Under the pieces are notes generated by a model, which was not told where the DNA came from, searched no databases, and saw nothing but the letters and a program-made list of their open reading frames with translations. The translations under genes were made by a program, and so were the position numbers. Shown in pieces: positions 1-6,674 of a DNA stretch of 64,000 bases. The DNA comes from Martinezella rhizogenes (lineage in GTDB: Bacteria; Pseudomonadota; Alphaproteobacteria; Rhizobiales; Rhizobiaceae), in contig JAAMEZ010000041.1 of the NCBI GenBank assembly GCA_013322215.1, positions 124,001 to 188,000 on the forward strand. The letters run 5' to 3'. How positions within the stretch are numbered: position 1 is the stretch's first letter; every line of letters starts with the position of its first letter.

Positions 1-2
1 GC

Positions 3-284
3 GATGAATGCATCCTGAAGACCGGGCTCGCGGACTTCGCCGAGCATTTCGGCTTCACCGGTTTTGCCTACCTTCACATCCAGCACAAGCATATCATCGC
101 GGTGACCAACTATCACCGCGAGTGGCAATCAACCTATTTCGACAAGAAATTCGACGCCCTCGATCCGGTCGTCAAACGCGCAAGATCCAGGAAGCATGTC
201 TTCGCATGGTCGGGGGAGCAGGAACGGCCGGGGCTGTCGAAGGAAGAGCGCGCCTTCTATGCGCATGCGGCCGATTACGGCATC
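3..284 (+). pseudogene. traR-like fragment (LuxR-type quorum-sensing regulator), truncated at both ends
   Basis: Reading from base 3 gives about 94 residues clearly homologous to the N-terminal autoinducer-binding domain of TraR, from DECILKTGLADF through EERAFYAHAADYGI. The same stretch occurs in the intact traR at 57706-58410. The copy is open at the window's left edge and stops matching after base 284, where IS66 sequence begins, so the DNA-binding half is missing here. Residues equivalent to TraR Y53, W57, Y61, D70 and W85 are kept. Some positions (WQSTYFDKKFDALDP) look closer to the C58/R10 TraR that I remember than the intact copy in this window does. It cannot bind DNA as it stands; if its 5' end is intact outside the window it could make a TraR-like N-terminal fragment. 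Confidence 0.85.
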
Positions 285-392
285 TTTGCGCAGCTCATTC
301 TTGACCAATGCCGCCAATCCATCATGACCTTTACGGAAGTCGACCGGCTTGGTCGCGACCATGATCCGTACGCGGTTCGACGGAAAGATCAT
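285..392 (-). pseudogene. IS66-family TnpB, 5' fragment
   Basis: The minus strand from the ATG at 392 reads MIFPSNRVRIMVATKPVDF and continues RKGHDGLAALVKNELRKD, the conserved N-terminus of the IS66 accessory protein TnpB (PF05717). After about 36 residues the frame runs into antisense traR sequence at base 284, so the rest of tnpB, and probably the transposase gene tnpC beyond it, is lost. The junction shows that the element, or a later deletion, cut traR at this point. Confidence 0.8.
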
Positions 393-777
393 GCCGGAAC
401 CGCGCAGGCACGCGCAATAGCGGCAATGCGGGCGGCAGACGCACCTTCTTCCAGGCGGATGGTGACAGCGCCGACGATGATCTCAGGGCGGCTAGTTTTA
501 TTGATCAGCGGCTCCGCAACGGGTGGATCGATGACTACCGCTGCGAACTCCACTGGGTCATCGGGTGCAGGTAGAACAAGCTTGCCCTGCCGCGCCATCG
601 TTCGCCAAGTCGAAAGGCGGTTCGCCCGCAATCCATAGCGCTCGGCGCCCTCATTCACCATCGCGCGCCAGGTCTCAAGCTTTCCGAAACGATCTGCGCC
701 TTGACCTCGTCCGGCCAATGCCGGTGAATCTCACGTCCAGACTTCCTGGTTGTGAGAAACTCCAATGTACTCTCCAT
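389..777 (-). pseudogene. IS66-family TnpA, frameshifted
   Basis: From the ATG at 777 the minus strand reads MESTLEFLTTRKSGREIHRH and on through WPDEVKAQIVSESLRPGAR, a normal IS66 TnpA start with its helix-turn-helix region. It then meets a stop near 655. The match resumes in another frame as VNEGAERYGLRANRLSTWR and runs to the stop at 389, overlapping the tnpB start by four bases as is usual in IS66. A single-base indel around 655-665 therefore inactivates the gene. With the truncated tnpB this is a dead IS66 remnant. Confidence 0.75.
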
Positions 778-1148
778 GGAGAAACTCCCGTTGCTCGTCC
801 ATGGAAAGCCGATCACAGATTAGGGCGGCGAGAACAACGGGGGGGGTAGGACATCGGTTACGCTGAAGCCCTGTTTTCCGGCATAGGTATCGCGGGGCCG
901 CACGACACGGCAGGTGGGCTTTGATGAGACACTCACGGCATTGCTCCTATGGGCTGGCGGTTCAACATAGCTACATTGCAAGCTACACAAACGTTCTCGC
1001 AGAGTCATCTAATATGCGTAGAGGCTGCGCAGCGGGATGTCACAACTCTGAACTATTCCTCGAGCATCACCTCGAAGTGGTGTGTTCCGCACATCTTGGC
1101 CTGTTTCAATCAAGCCACTGGGTGGACACTTGAATCGGTAATTTCATT
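778..1148. other. Non-coding stretch between IS66 remnant and virE3
   Basis: No convincing gene was found. Base 834-846 holds a run of G. The outer inverted repeat of the IS66 element should lie within about 100 bases of the tnpA start, but I cannot place it with certainty. A T-DNA border repeat (core GGATATATTG) was looked for and is absent. Confidence 0.4.
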
Positions 1149-3203
1149 CTAAAGTGAAAGCCCTCCTGACATGGAGCGCTCTCGGCTCCGTGAGCTTTCC
1201 AAAACCCTCGGTCGCTCATGATCCGCCTTCGGCAAAGGACCCGGTAATGGCACACTAAGCAGTTCATTCAGTAACGCTTGCTGTTCCGAATTTGTCAAAT
1301 GGTCGCCTTGCATCGAGAGTTCTGGTCGTGTTTCTGAGACGCGCGACAAGCCCGGTTCGCCAAACAAAGCCTGCGGATCAAAGCGCTCACTTGTCGCATT
1401 GGTCGAGTGATCGCGTTCCAAAGGCCCTTGCGAATGTTCATCGAACACACTCTCCGACACTGAACTCGTTCGCACCAGGCTGTCTCCGGAAGCTCCACGG
1501 AGGCTGTCCTCAACACGCCCGCCTGGTGCGCCATGTACTTCCAAAGGCGGCGGGACTGGCACGCTATGCAGGAAACTCAAGAGCTCTTGCTCGTTTGGAT
1601 CCGACTGATGATTATTGATCGGAAATAAGGACATCGGCGGCGCTTGGGAATCCGTTCTGCCGACCGGCGATTGCGGATCGGCGGATGGGTTTATCGAGGC
1701 CCGCCGCAAACCTAACATCGTTATTCTTTCCGGCGATCCGGGAAACGACATCTCTGTTATTGACCGGCTTGACCGGAAGAGATTTCCCCGCCTCTCACTG
1801 AGGTTTTTTTCCTCTTGCTTTTCCCTTTCATTATCACGCTGGAGATTGACCGCCACTGGCCCTTTTTCCGACTTAGCGCCTTCCCTTGGAAAAACTGGAT
1901 CTAAGGCACGCACATTTGACGATGGAGGTAGTGTTTGGGAACCGACCCGTCGCTCGGAGTTCGGTTGCCGAAACAAGGGTGAATTTTGTATAACGCCATC
2001 AAATCGTCGGTCTTTTGCAGGCACAACCCTAGGCTCAGCCTCATCACGACGGCCGTCTCTAAGAGAGTTGACCAGATGCGACTGCGGCGCCGAATCCACA
2101 TTTGCCGTCTCCCGTGGAGGCGATCTAGGGATAACTGCGCGCTCTTGCCAAGCCTTCCTATGCTCAATGGATTCCGAATTTCGCAGCTTCTGAGCGTCGT
2201 GTTCTTGTTCACTTAGCGTCGTCAGTTTCCGACGAACCGTCACGCCGAGTATCTTTTTTGAGACTTTTTTGATATCAGCGTTCAAATACGCTGTTTCACT
2301 CTTGTAGATCTTACCGAACGTATGCTTGGTGCTCGTCAATTGCCCGCTAGCCTCATCGTAGACAGCCGATCGCTTGTTGAAGAGCCGTCGATGACTCGAT
2401 ATATCTCGGCCAAGTTCGTTGCCCTCTGTGTCTAGCAGGGATCTATAAGATTTGCTGAATGCGCCACCAAGTTTTCGAATCGTCGTCTGAGAGGTCTGAC
2501 GATCCACGGCTTTCGTCGAATTCTTGGAAAAGCCGAGACGTTTGCTGCCGATGAGCTCGAGGTTGCCTTTTTCGTCCCGCTCAAAAGTTTCCTGCTTGGA
2601 ACCTTTTCGACGGGTTAGTTCACGAAAAAGCCGGTTTTCCGGTCCGCTCCGGTAGGGTGTGCTGACCTTCTCGGAAATAGGTTGAAATAGCCGATTTCGG
2701 TTGACAAACTGCGTGCGGAACAGCAGGCCATTTTCGTCTCGTTCCCATTTTTCTTCAAAGCGTCCGTCTTTGTATTTCACATGCTTCGCGCGAAGTGTAC
2801 CGTCCTCGGCATAAAGATGGCTGCTAACGCTCCTCCAGGTCTTCTTTTCGTGGAGACCCAAGTAAACATTGCCAGTCTCTGCGTTACGCTTCAGAACCTT
2901 TCTTGTTTTTCTTATTATACCATGCTCGCGCGTTAATTCTTTTGGGCTGTCGACCCGAAGCTGTTTATTTCCAAGCATTTTATAGCTTATTTCGCCTCGA
3001 AAGCCGTCTTCCAGCTTGTCGATTATCTGCATATCGGCGACATATTTTCGCTTCTGGTCCGGCGTTTCGAGCCGGGCTAGATTCCTTGTTGCCTCCTCTT
3101 CAGTAAGCGAGGTTTTACGCATTTGCTTAGAAAGCCGCTTAGCAGAACGGCGCATGTCAGCCGTAAGCGACTTCGCGACACTCTTCTTCGTCGTGTCGAC
3201 CAT
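1149..3203 (-). CDS. virE3: VirE3, type IV-secreted effector
   Basis: Protein of 684 residues starting MVDTTKKSVAKSLTADMRRS. VirE3 is moved into plant cells by the VirB/VirD4 system, goes to the nucleus and acts with plant importin and transcription partners; it can partly replace host VIP1 for VirE2 import. The N-terminal half is rich in Lys/Arg patches fitting nuclear localisation signals. The C-terminal third has two copies of a short motif, QELLSFLHSVPVPPPLE and QALLNELLSVPLPGPLP. The last residues (SSRSRERSMSGGLSL) carry the Arg pattern recognised by VirD4. It is the last gene of virE, 66 bases after virE2. Octopine VirE3 is of similar length. Confidence 0.95.
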   Translation of the reverse strand: MVDTTKKSVAKSLTADMRRSAKRLSKQMRKTSLTEEEATRNLARLETPDQKRKYVADMQIIDKLEDGFRGEISYKMLGNKQLRVDSPKELTREHGIIRKTRKVLKRNAETGNVYLGLHEKKTWRSVSSHLYAEDGTLRAKHVKYKDGRFEEKWERDENGLLFRTQFVNRNRLFQPISEKVSTPYRSGPENRLFRELTRRKGSKQETFERDEKGNLELIGSKRLGFSKNSTKAVDRQTSQTTIRKLGGAFSKSYRSLLDTEGNELGRDISSHRRLFNKRSAVYDEASGQLTSTKHTFGKIYKSETAYLNADIKKVSKKILGVTVRRKLTTLSEQEHDAQKLRNSESIEHRKAWQERAVIPRSPPRETANVDSAPQSHLVNSLRDGRRDEAEPRVVPAKDRRFDGVIQNSPLFRQPNSERRVGSQTLPPSSNVRALDPVFPREGAKSEKGPVAVNLQRDNEREKQEEKNLSERRGNLFRSSRSITEMSFPGSPERITMLGLRRASINPSADPQSPVGRTDSQAPPMSLFPINNHQSDPNEQELLSFLHSVPVPPPLEVHGAPGGRVEDSLRGASGDSLVRTSSVSESVFDEHSQGPLERDHSTNATSERFDPQALFGEPGLSRVSETRPELSMQGDHLTNSEQQALLNELLSVPLPGPLPKADHERPRVLESSRSRERSMSGGLSL

Positions 3204-3269
3204 TGTTGAATCCTTTCAAATGCATATTTTGAACTAAAGGGCTTCGTCACTGACGCGGTATCAGGAAAT

Positions 3270-4940
3270 CTACAGACTGTTTACGGTTGGGCCGCGCGGT
3301 CGGCTTTCATAAGTCCGCCGGCTGTCACTGATGGGGGGCAATGCTGGCTCCGGCCGGACAAAAGCACGTGAATATCTATCGGACGGTTCAGCGAGAAGCT
3401 GCGCTGCGTCGCTCGGTAATTTCATCATCAGGCGCTCATATTCCACAACATTAGTGTAAGTGCCGGTTCTTTGCCCCTTTTCATTGCGATCCGCTATCAG
3501 GACATCTTTTTGAGACAGTTGTTGCAACTTTTCCGGGGACAAATCTGGAACCTCACGTAAGTTCGGGCCATCCGCAACAATAACCGCTGCCTGTCTGTCA
3601 AACTGCTCAAACTTGACACTATTCGCATGACTTTGCCGACCCATCGACACGGGCAGACCAACTTGATCCATCAGTTGGGTAAAGTGTTCGGGGTCGGAAT
3701 ATTCCAGTCTTGAAGGTGACATGTAACGGTTTCCGTCGCGAGCAAGGACCTGAACTCGATCCCACAACTTTCCCTCTTTCAAGGCTTGCGTCCAAGGGGA
3801 GTTGGGTAGGTTTTGCAATAGGTAGTCAACGCTTACATGGCGATCGCGAGTCATCCCTCCCTGGCCATCTGGCTGCCTTCCCATATTCACAGTCGCAGCC
3901 GGAAACTGCTTGTTGTGAGCTCGATTCTCGCCGGCGAACTCTGCGAAACGGATATCCGCACTGCCCCGCTCCCATGATTCCAAATATTTGGAGTCATGCA
4001 TAATCCCAGATTTGGATTTGAGCTTGATCTCGGTATCGCTACCGTATTTAGTTTTGATTGCGCGTTCGAATTCCTCAAATCGCTTGTTAGCGTAAGCGTC
4101 GCCCGCAAACCTGTACGAGAAATGTATATCATTTTGCGGGGTCTTGATTAAGATATCCGGCAGCAGTGAACCAGCTTGAAACTGGTGCTCATAGCGTTTT
4201 TGAATTTCTCTGCGCCCGTATTTCTCTGTTTGTATATATCTATCCTCAGGCCTCAATTTATAATTTCGGTCGAGCTTAATATTCTTGTCTGTTTGATAGA
4301 AGATGTCGGTGCCAGTGATGCCCATCTCTGCGTGAGCGCGATTCCAGACTTCCAACTTGTACTGAAAACACTGTTTACTCTGTTCTCTTGGCTCCAGGTT
4401 ATGCAATTGTGCAGCCAATTGCTCCGGGATATCGATCCTCTCGAATGCGAGGGGCGGGGGATAGTAGTTGCCGACTCCATCCCTATAGAGCCGGCAGCTC
4501 GCATTGAATTCCGCCTTGGTGGGCAGATGATCGAGGTTACCTTTAGTAGTACCTGCGAACTTGTCTTGTCCGGTTTGCCGCACAAGAATATACTCGTCGG
4601 TACGCCGATCATGGCCTGGTAAAGCCATCTTCGCGAATAAGTTGGATAGCTCATTTTCAACCTCAGACCGATTGCCTTGAGCGCTGCTAGAAACATGACT
4701 TGACTGAGAATCGAGCATGTCCGCATCCAACCGCGGGCCGAGATCATCCGTGTGAGTCGGGCTTCCGTGCATGTTGTGTTCGGGAGTTTCTTGGCTACCC
4801 GTCATATCAATTTCGGACATCCCGGTGGAATTTACGCCCTCCCTCTTCTGGCGCTTCAAATTCACGAAATCAGAAGTTTCGACATTGCCTGCTGCGGTCT
4901 CAGTGATATTTTCACCATTGCCTTCGGCCTTTGGATCCAT
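3270..4940 (-). CDS. virE2: VirE2, single-stranded DNA-binding T-DNA effector
   Basis: Protein of 556 residues, the length typical of nopaline-class VirE2 (octopine form 533). It coats the T-strand inside the plant cell, protects it, and helps nuclear import. Two bipartite nuclear signal regions known from the family are visible: residues about 228-244 (KLRPEDRYIQTEKYGRR) and 296-310 (KTKYGSDTEIKLKSK). The C-terminus (SRRTYESRPRGPTVNSL) is Arg-rich and fits the VirD4 export signal. It follows virE1 after 13 bases, consistent with co-translation with its chaperone. Confidence 0.97.
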   Translation of the reverse strand: MDPKAEGNGENITETAAGNVETSDFVNLKRQKREGVNSTGMSEIDMTGSQETPEHNMHGSPTHTDDLGPRLDADMLDSQSSHVSSSAQGNRSEVENELSNLFAKMALPGHDRRTDEYILVRQTGQDKFAGTTKGNLDHLPTKAEFNASCRLYRDGVGNYYPPPLAFERIDIPEQLAAQLHNLEPREQSKQCFQYKLEVWNRAHAEMGITGTDIFYQTDKNIKLDRNYKLRPEDRYIQTEKYGRREIQKRYEHQFQAGSLLPDILIKTPQNDIHFSYRFAGDAYANKRFEEFERAIKTKYGSDTEIKLKSKSGIMHDSKYLESWERGSADIRFAEFAGENRAHNKQFPAATVNMGRQPDGQGGMTRDRHVSVDYLLQNLPNSPWTQALKEGKLWDRVQVLARDGNRYMSPSRLEYSDPEHFTQLMDQVGLPVSMGRQSHANSVKFEQFDRQAAVIVADGPNLREVPDLSPEKLQQLSQKDVLIADRNEKGQRTGTYTNVVEYERLMMKLPSDAAQLLAEPSDRYSRAFVRPEPALPPISDSRRTYESRPRGPTVNSL

Positions 4941-4953
4941 CGTCTAACTCCTT

Positions 4954-5145
4954 TTAGCCGGCTAGGTTTTCTTCGGGGAGCGGGCAGTGAAGGACAAAAT
5001 TCTCCAGTTCAATCATTTCGAGATCCAAACTCGTAAAGCCATTTGACTGGTGATGGTCGCTCAACTCCTCTTTGTGAATTTCTTGCGGCTTCTCAACCGC
5101 CAAGACAGGCATGTTTTTATTCGCATTTAGCTTGATGATCACCAT
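4954..5145 (-). CDS. virE1: VirE1, secretion chaperone of VirE2
   Basis: Protein of 63 residues, exactly the family's size, with an acidic C-terminal half (LDLEMIELENFVLHCPLPEE) that forms the amphipathic helix binding VirE2. It keeps VirE2 soluble and stops it aggregating or binding DNA inside the bacterium. It sits directly before virE2 in the same unit. A short AG-rich ribosome site (AGGAGAAAC on the minus strand) precedes the ATG. Confidence 0.95.
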   Translation of the reverse strand: MVIIKLNANKNMPVLAVEKPQEIHKEELSDHHQSNGFTSLDLEMIELENFVLHCPLPEENLAG

Positions 5146-5260
5146 ATCATTGTTTCTCCTACAGAAATTACGATTTTCCTAGTGCCTTCCGCTCCGATCC
5201 TGCCCAGCCCAAATCCATCGAACGGAAAATTATCGGTGCAAATTAAGGTTTGCTCCATCT

Positions 5261-5512
5261 TCATGGCCCCGAATGGCCCGGTGCGAGTGTAGGGCCTCCT
5301 GCACAACTCTCTTCAGACGTGGCGCATGCTTTGCCGGAAGCCCACAATCGTCGACGGTTTTCATCTTTCTCTTGAACCAAAAGTCGCTCAAAACAAGTCA
5401 CACAGTGAGGTTGTCGGTTTGCCGCCAGGTCAACTTGACTATCGACGTAAGCGGCTTCAGCCGGTAGCCTGCGCGGGACGAAAGCCGTCCGATCAACATC
5501 ATCACCGTGCAT
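5261..5512 (-). CDS. Small hypothetical ORF in virE leader (possible virE0)
   Basis: An 83-codon frame starting [20 protein letters not shown], with four cysteines in its second half. It lies between the vir-box candidate at 5627-5639 and virE1, so it would be the first gene of a VirG-driven virE transcript. Ti plasmid annotations place a small virE0 at this position; I assign the correspondence by position only. The ribosome site (AGAAAGC) is weak. It may be non-coding leader. Confidence 0.35.
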
Positions 5513-5626
5513 TGCTTTCTAGGCTGCTGCAGCGGCAGTCACTCTTCGGACACAATCAAGACTCCTAATAGAATTGAGCCTTCGGTGAATCTACCATCCG
5601 AGCCTCCGTCATTAAACGAATATCGC

Positions 5627-5639
5627 GTTTCATATGTAA
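5627..5639 (-). promoter_or_regulatory. vir-box candidate for virE
   Basis: Reading toward virE the site is TTACATATGAAAC, 10 of 12 matches to the VirG-binding consensus TNCAATTGAAAY. It is 115 bases before the 83-codon frame and about 480 before virE1, far for a direct virE1 promoter but fitting if a leader gene is transcribed. Confidence 0.45.
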
Positions 5640-5964
5640 TTCTTGCCAAGTCACGGAGTTAGCACGACTTTATCGAATAAGGCCGCAGGAGATAGTGATC
5701 GAGTAACCGGTGCCGTGTGAATGTAATTCTTTCGGAATGCCACAATGACTGGTCGTTCGGGATCCCGCCGTTAGCGTTTACGGTGTTCTGCACGGCCTCG
5801 ACCCTACGGATCAGACTCTTCGCTTGTCGAGGGGGATAGTATTCCTCGACGCGCCTCGACAATCTCAAAGCGCCCAGCAAATCCCTCATCATCCGCCATG
5901 CCAAATCTCCAGCTCTTGCCGGAGACGTATTGGCACGGACCTCAATGCTCAGGAATATCCGTAT

Positions 5965-6306
5965 TCAATGGGATGGAGACGGCGGATACGTTGTACGGTC
6001 GCAAATTTCGGCTCTCGGCGAACTCAAGTTTGCCCTATCATCCGACGATGGCGAATTGTGCAGTTCATTCAAGGTCGATCGAGCGGCATCAAGAGCTTGG
6101 CGATCCTCGCCAACGGAGACGGAAGCGGCTTGATGCGCGATCGTCATCTCCGACTCTAGCCGCTCATCGCGTTCGTTTCGAAGATGACTATTGGCATCTC
6201 CTCGTTGCGACCGGGAGGGGTTAACGGGAGGATTCTGCCAGACTTGTTTATCGAGGGCGCGTTCCGCGGCGCGTAATCTTTGAGTGTCAAGTTCGCGTTC
6301 GCTCAA
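5965..6306 (-). pseudogene. Remnant ORF, 3' part of an unknown gene cut by IS66
   Basis: Frame of 113 codons (from SERELDTQRLRAAERALDKQ) rich in charged residues and predicted helical, ending in a Ser/Pro tail. Its apparent start sits exactly where homology to IS66 TnpA ends (about 6306), so the true N-terminus was probably removed by the element. I do not recognise the family. It could be the end of a larger plasmid gene or simply open frame. Confidence 0.3.
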
Positions 6307-6475
6307 CCGATACCCCGGGCTTCATTGCAGCGTCGATCAGCCGGTCTTTCTCGACCGGATCGAAACGCCGCTTCCCGTTGGGAAGAACCTTCACAGCCCG
6401 AAGACCCCCTGAACCATTCAAGATATCCAATGTCATTGTGTCCACAGTCTCCCTTGTGGACACAGACTCCTTCAT
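6287..6475 (-). pseudogene. IS66-family TnpA, N-terminal fragment
   Basis: From the ATG at 6475 the frame reads MKESVSTRETVDTMTLDILN and then LPNGKRRFDPVEKDRLIDAA, the conserved start of an IS66 TnpA (compare NGRRRFDPVSKERLVAACLE at 35206). Homology stops after KPGVSVE at about 6306; the last codons are unrelated. No tnpB or tnpC follows. It lies next to the IS end at 6490-6512. Confidence 0.65.
6437..6464. repeat. 10-bp inverted repeat at the start of IS66 tnpA
   Basis: Perfect arms TGTGTCCACA (6437-6446) and TGTGGACACA (6455-6464) around an 8-base loop, overlapping the first codons of the tnpA fragment. An equivalent hairpin lies at 35215-35236 beside the other IS66 tnpA fragment. Confidence 0.7.
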
Positions 6476-6489
6476 TCGCTGTTCTGTGA

Positions 6490-6512
6490 ATAGGTGCGGT
6501 GAATTGTGCGCT
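6490..6512. repeat. IS66-type terminal sequence
   Basis: The 23 bases begin GGTGCGGTGAATT and end GCGCTTAC. They match the sequence at 35268-35290 at all but three or four positions. Both lie just upstream of a tnpA fragment and end in the complement of GTAAGCGC, typical of IS66 terminal repeats. Confidence 0.65.
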
Positions 6513-6674
6513 TACGATCGATCGCACGGGGCTTGGCAATAGAAGCTGTCGAGCGTTTCTCCGCCGATTATTTTCCAGGGACGAGACAAGCAGATGGTGG
6601 ATCAAAAGTTGAATGGCACTGCTGTCAAGAAATCGATTGCGAAGGCCGTAACAATCATTGTCTAGGCGACTTTG

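Larger units (their letters stand above)
5146..6286. other. Leader/intergenic region between virE1 and the IS66 fragment
   Basis: About 1.1 kb with no family-recognised gene. It should hold the virE promoter. A vir-box candidate lies at 5627-5639, a weaker AATT-containing site near 5570, and another weak one near 5234-5247. Two small minus-strand frames are listed separately. A further one at 5659-5904 (81 codons, starting MAWRMMRDLLGALRLSRRVE) has no clear ribosome site and was left out as a gene. Confidence 0.4.
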
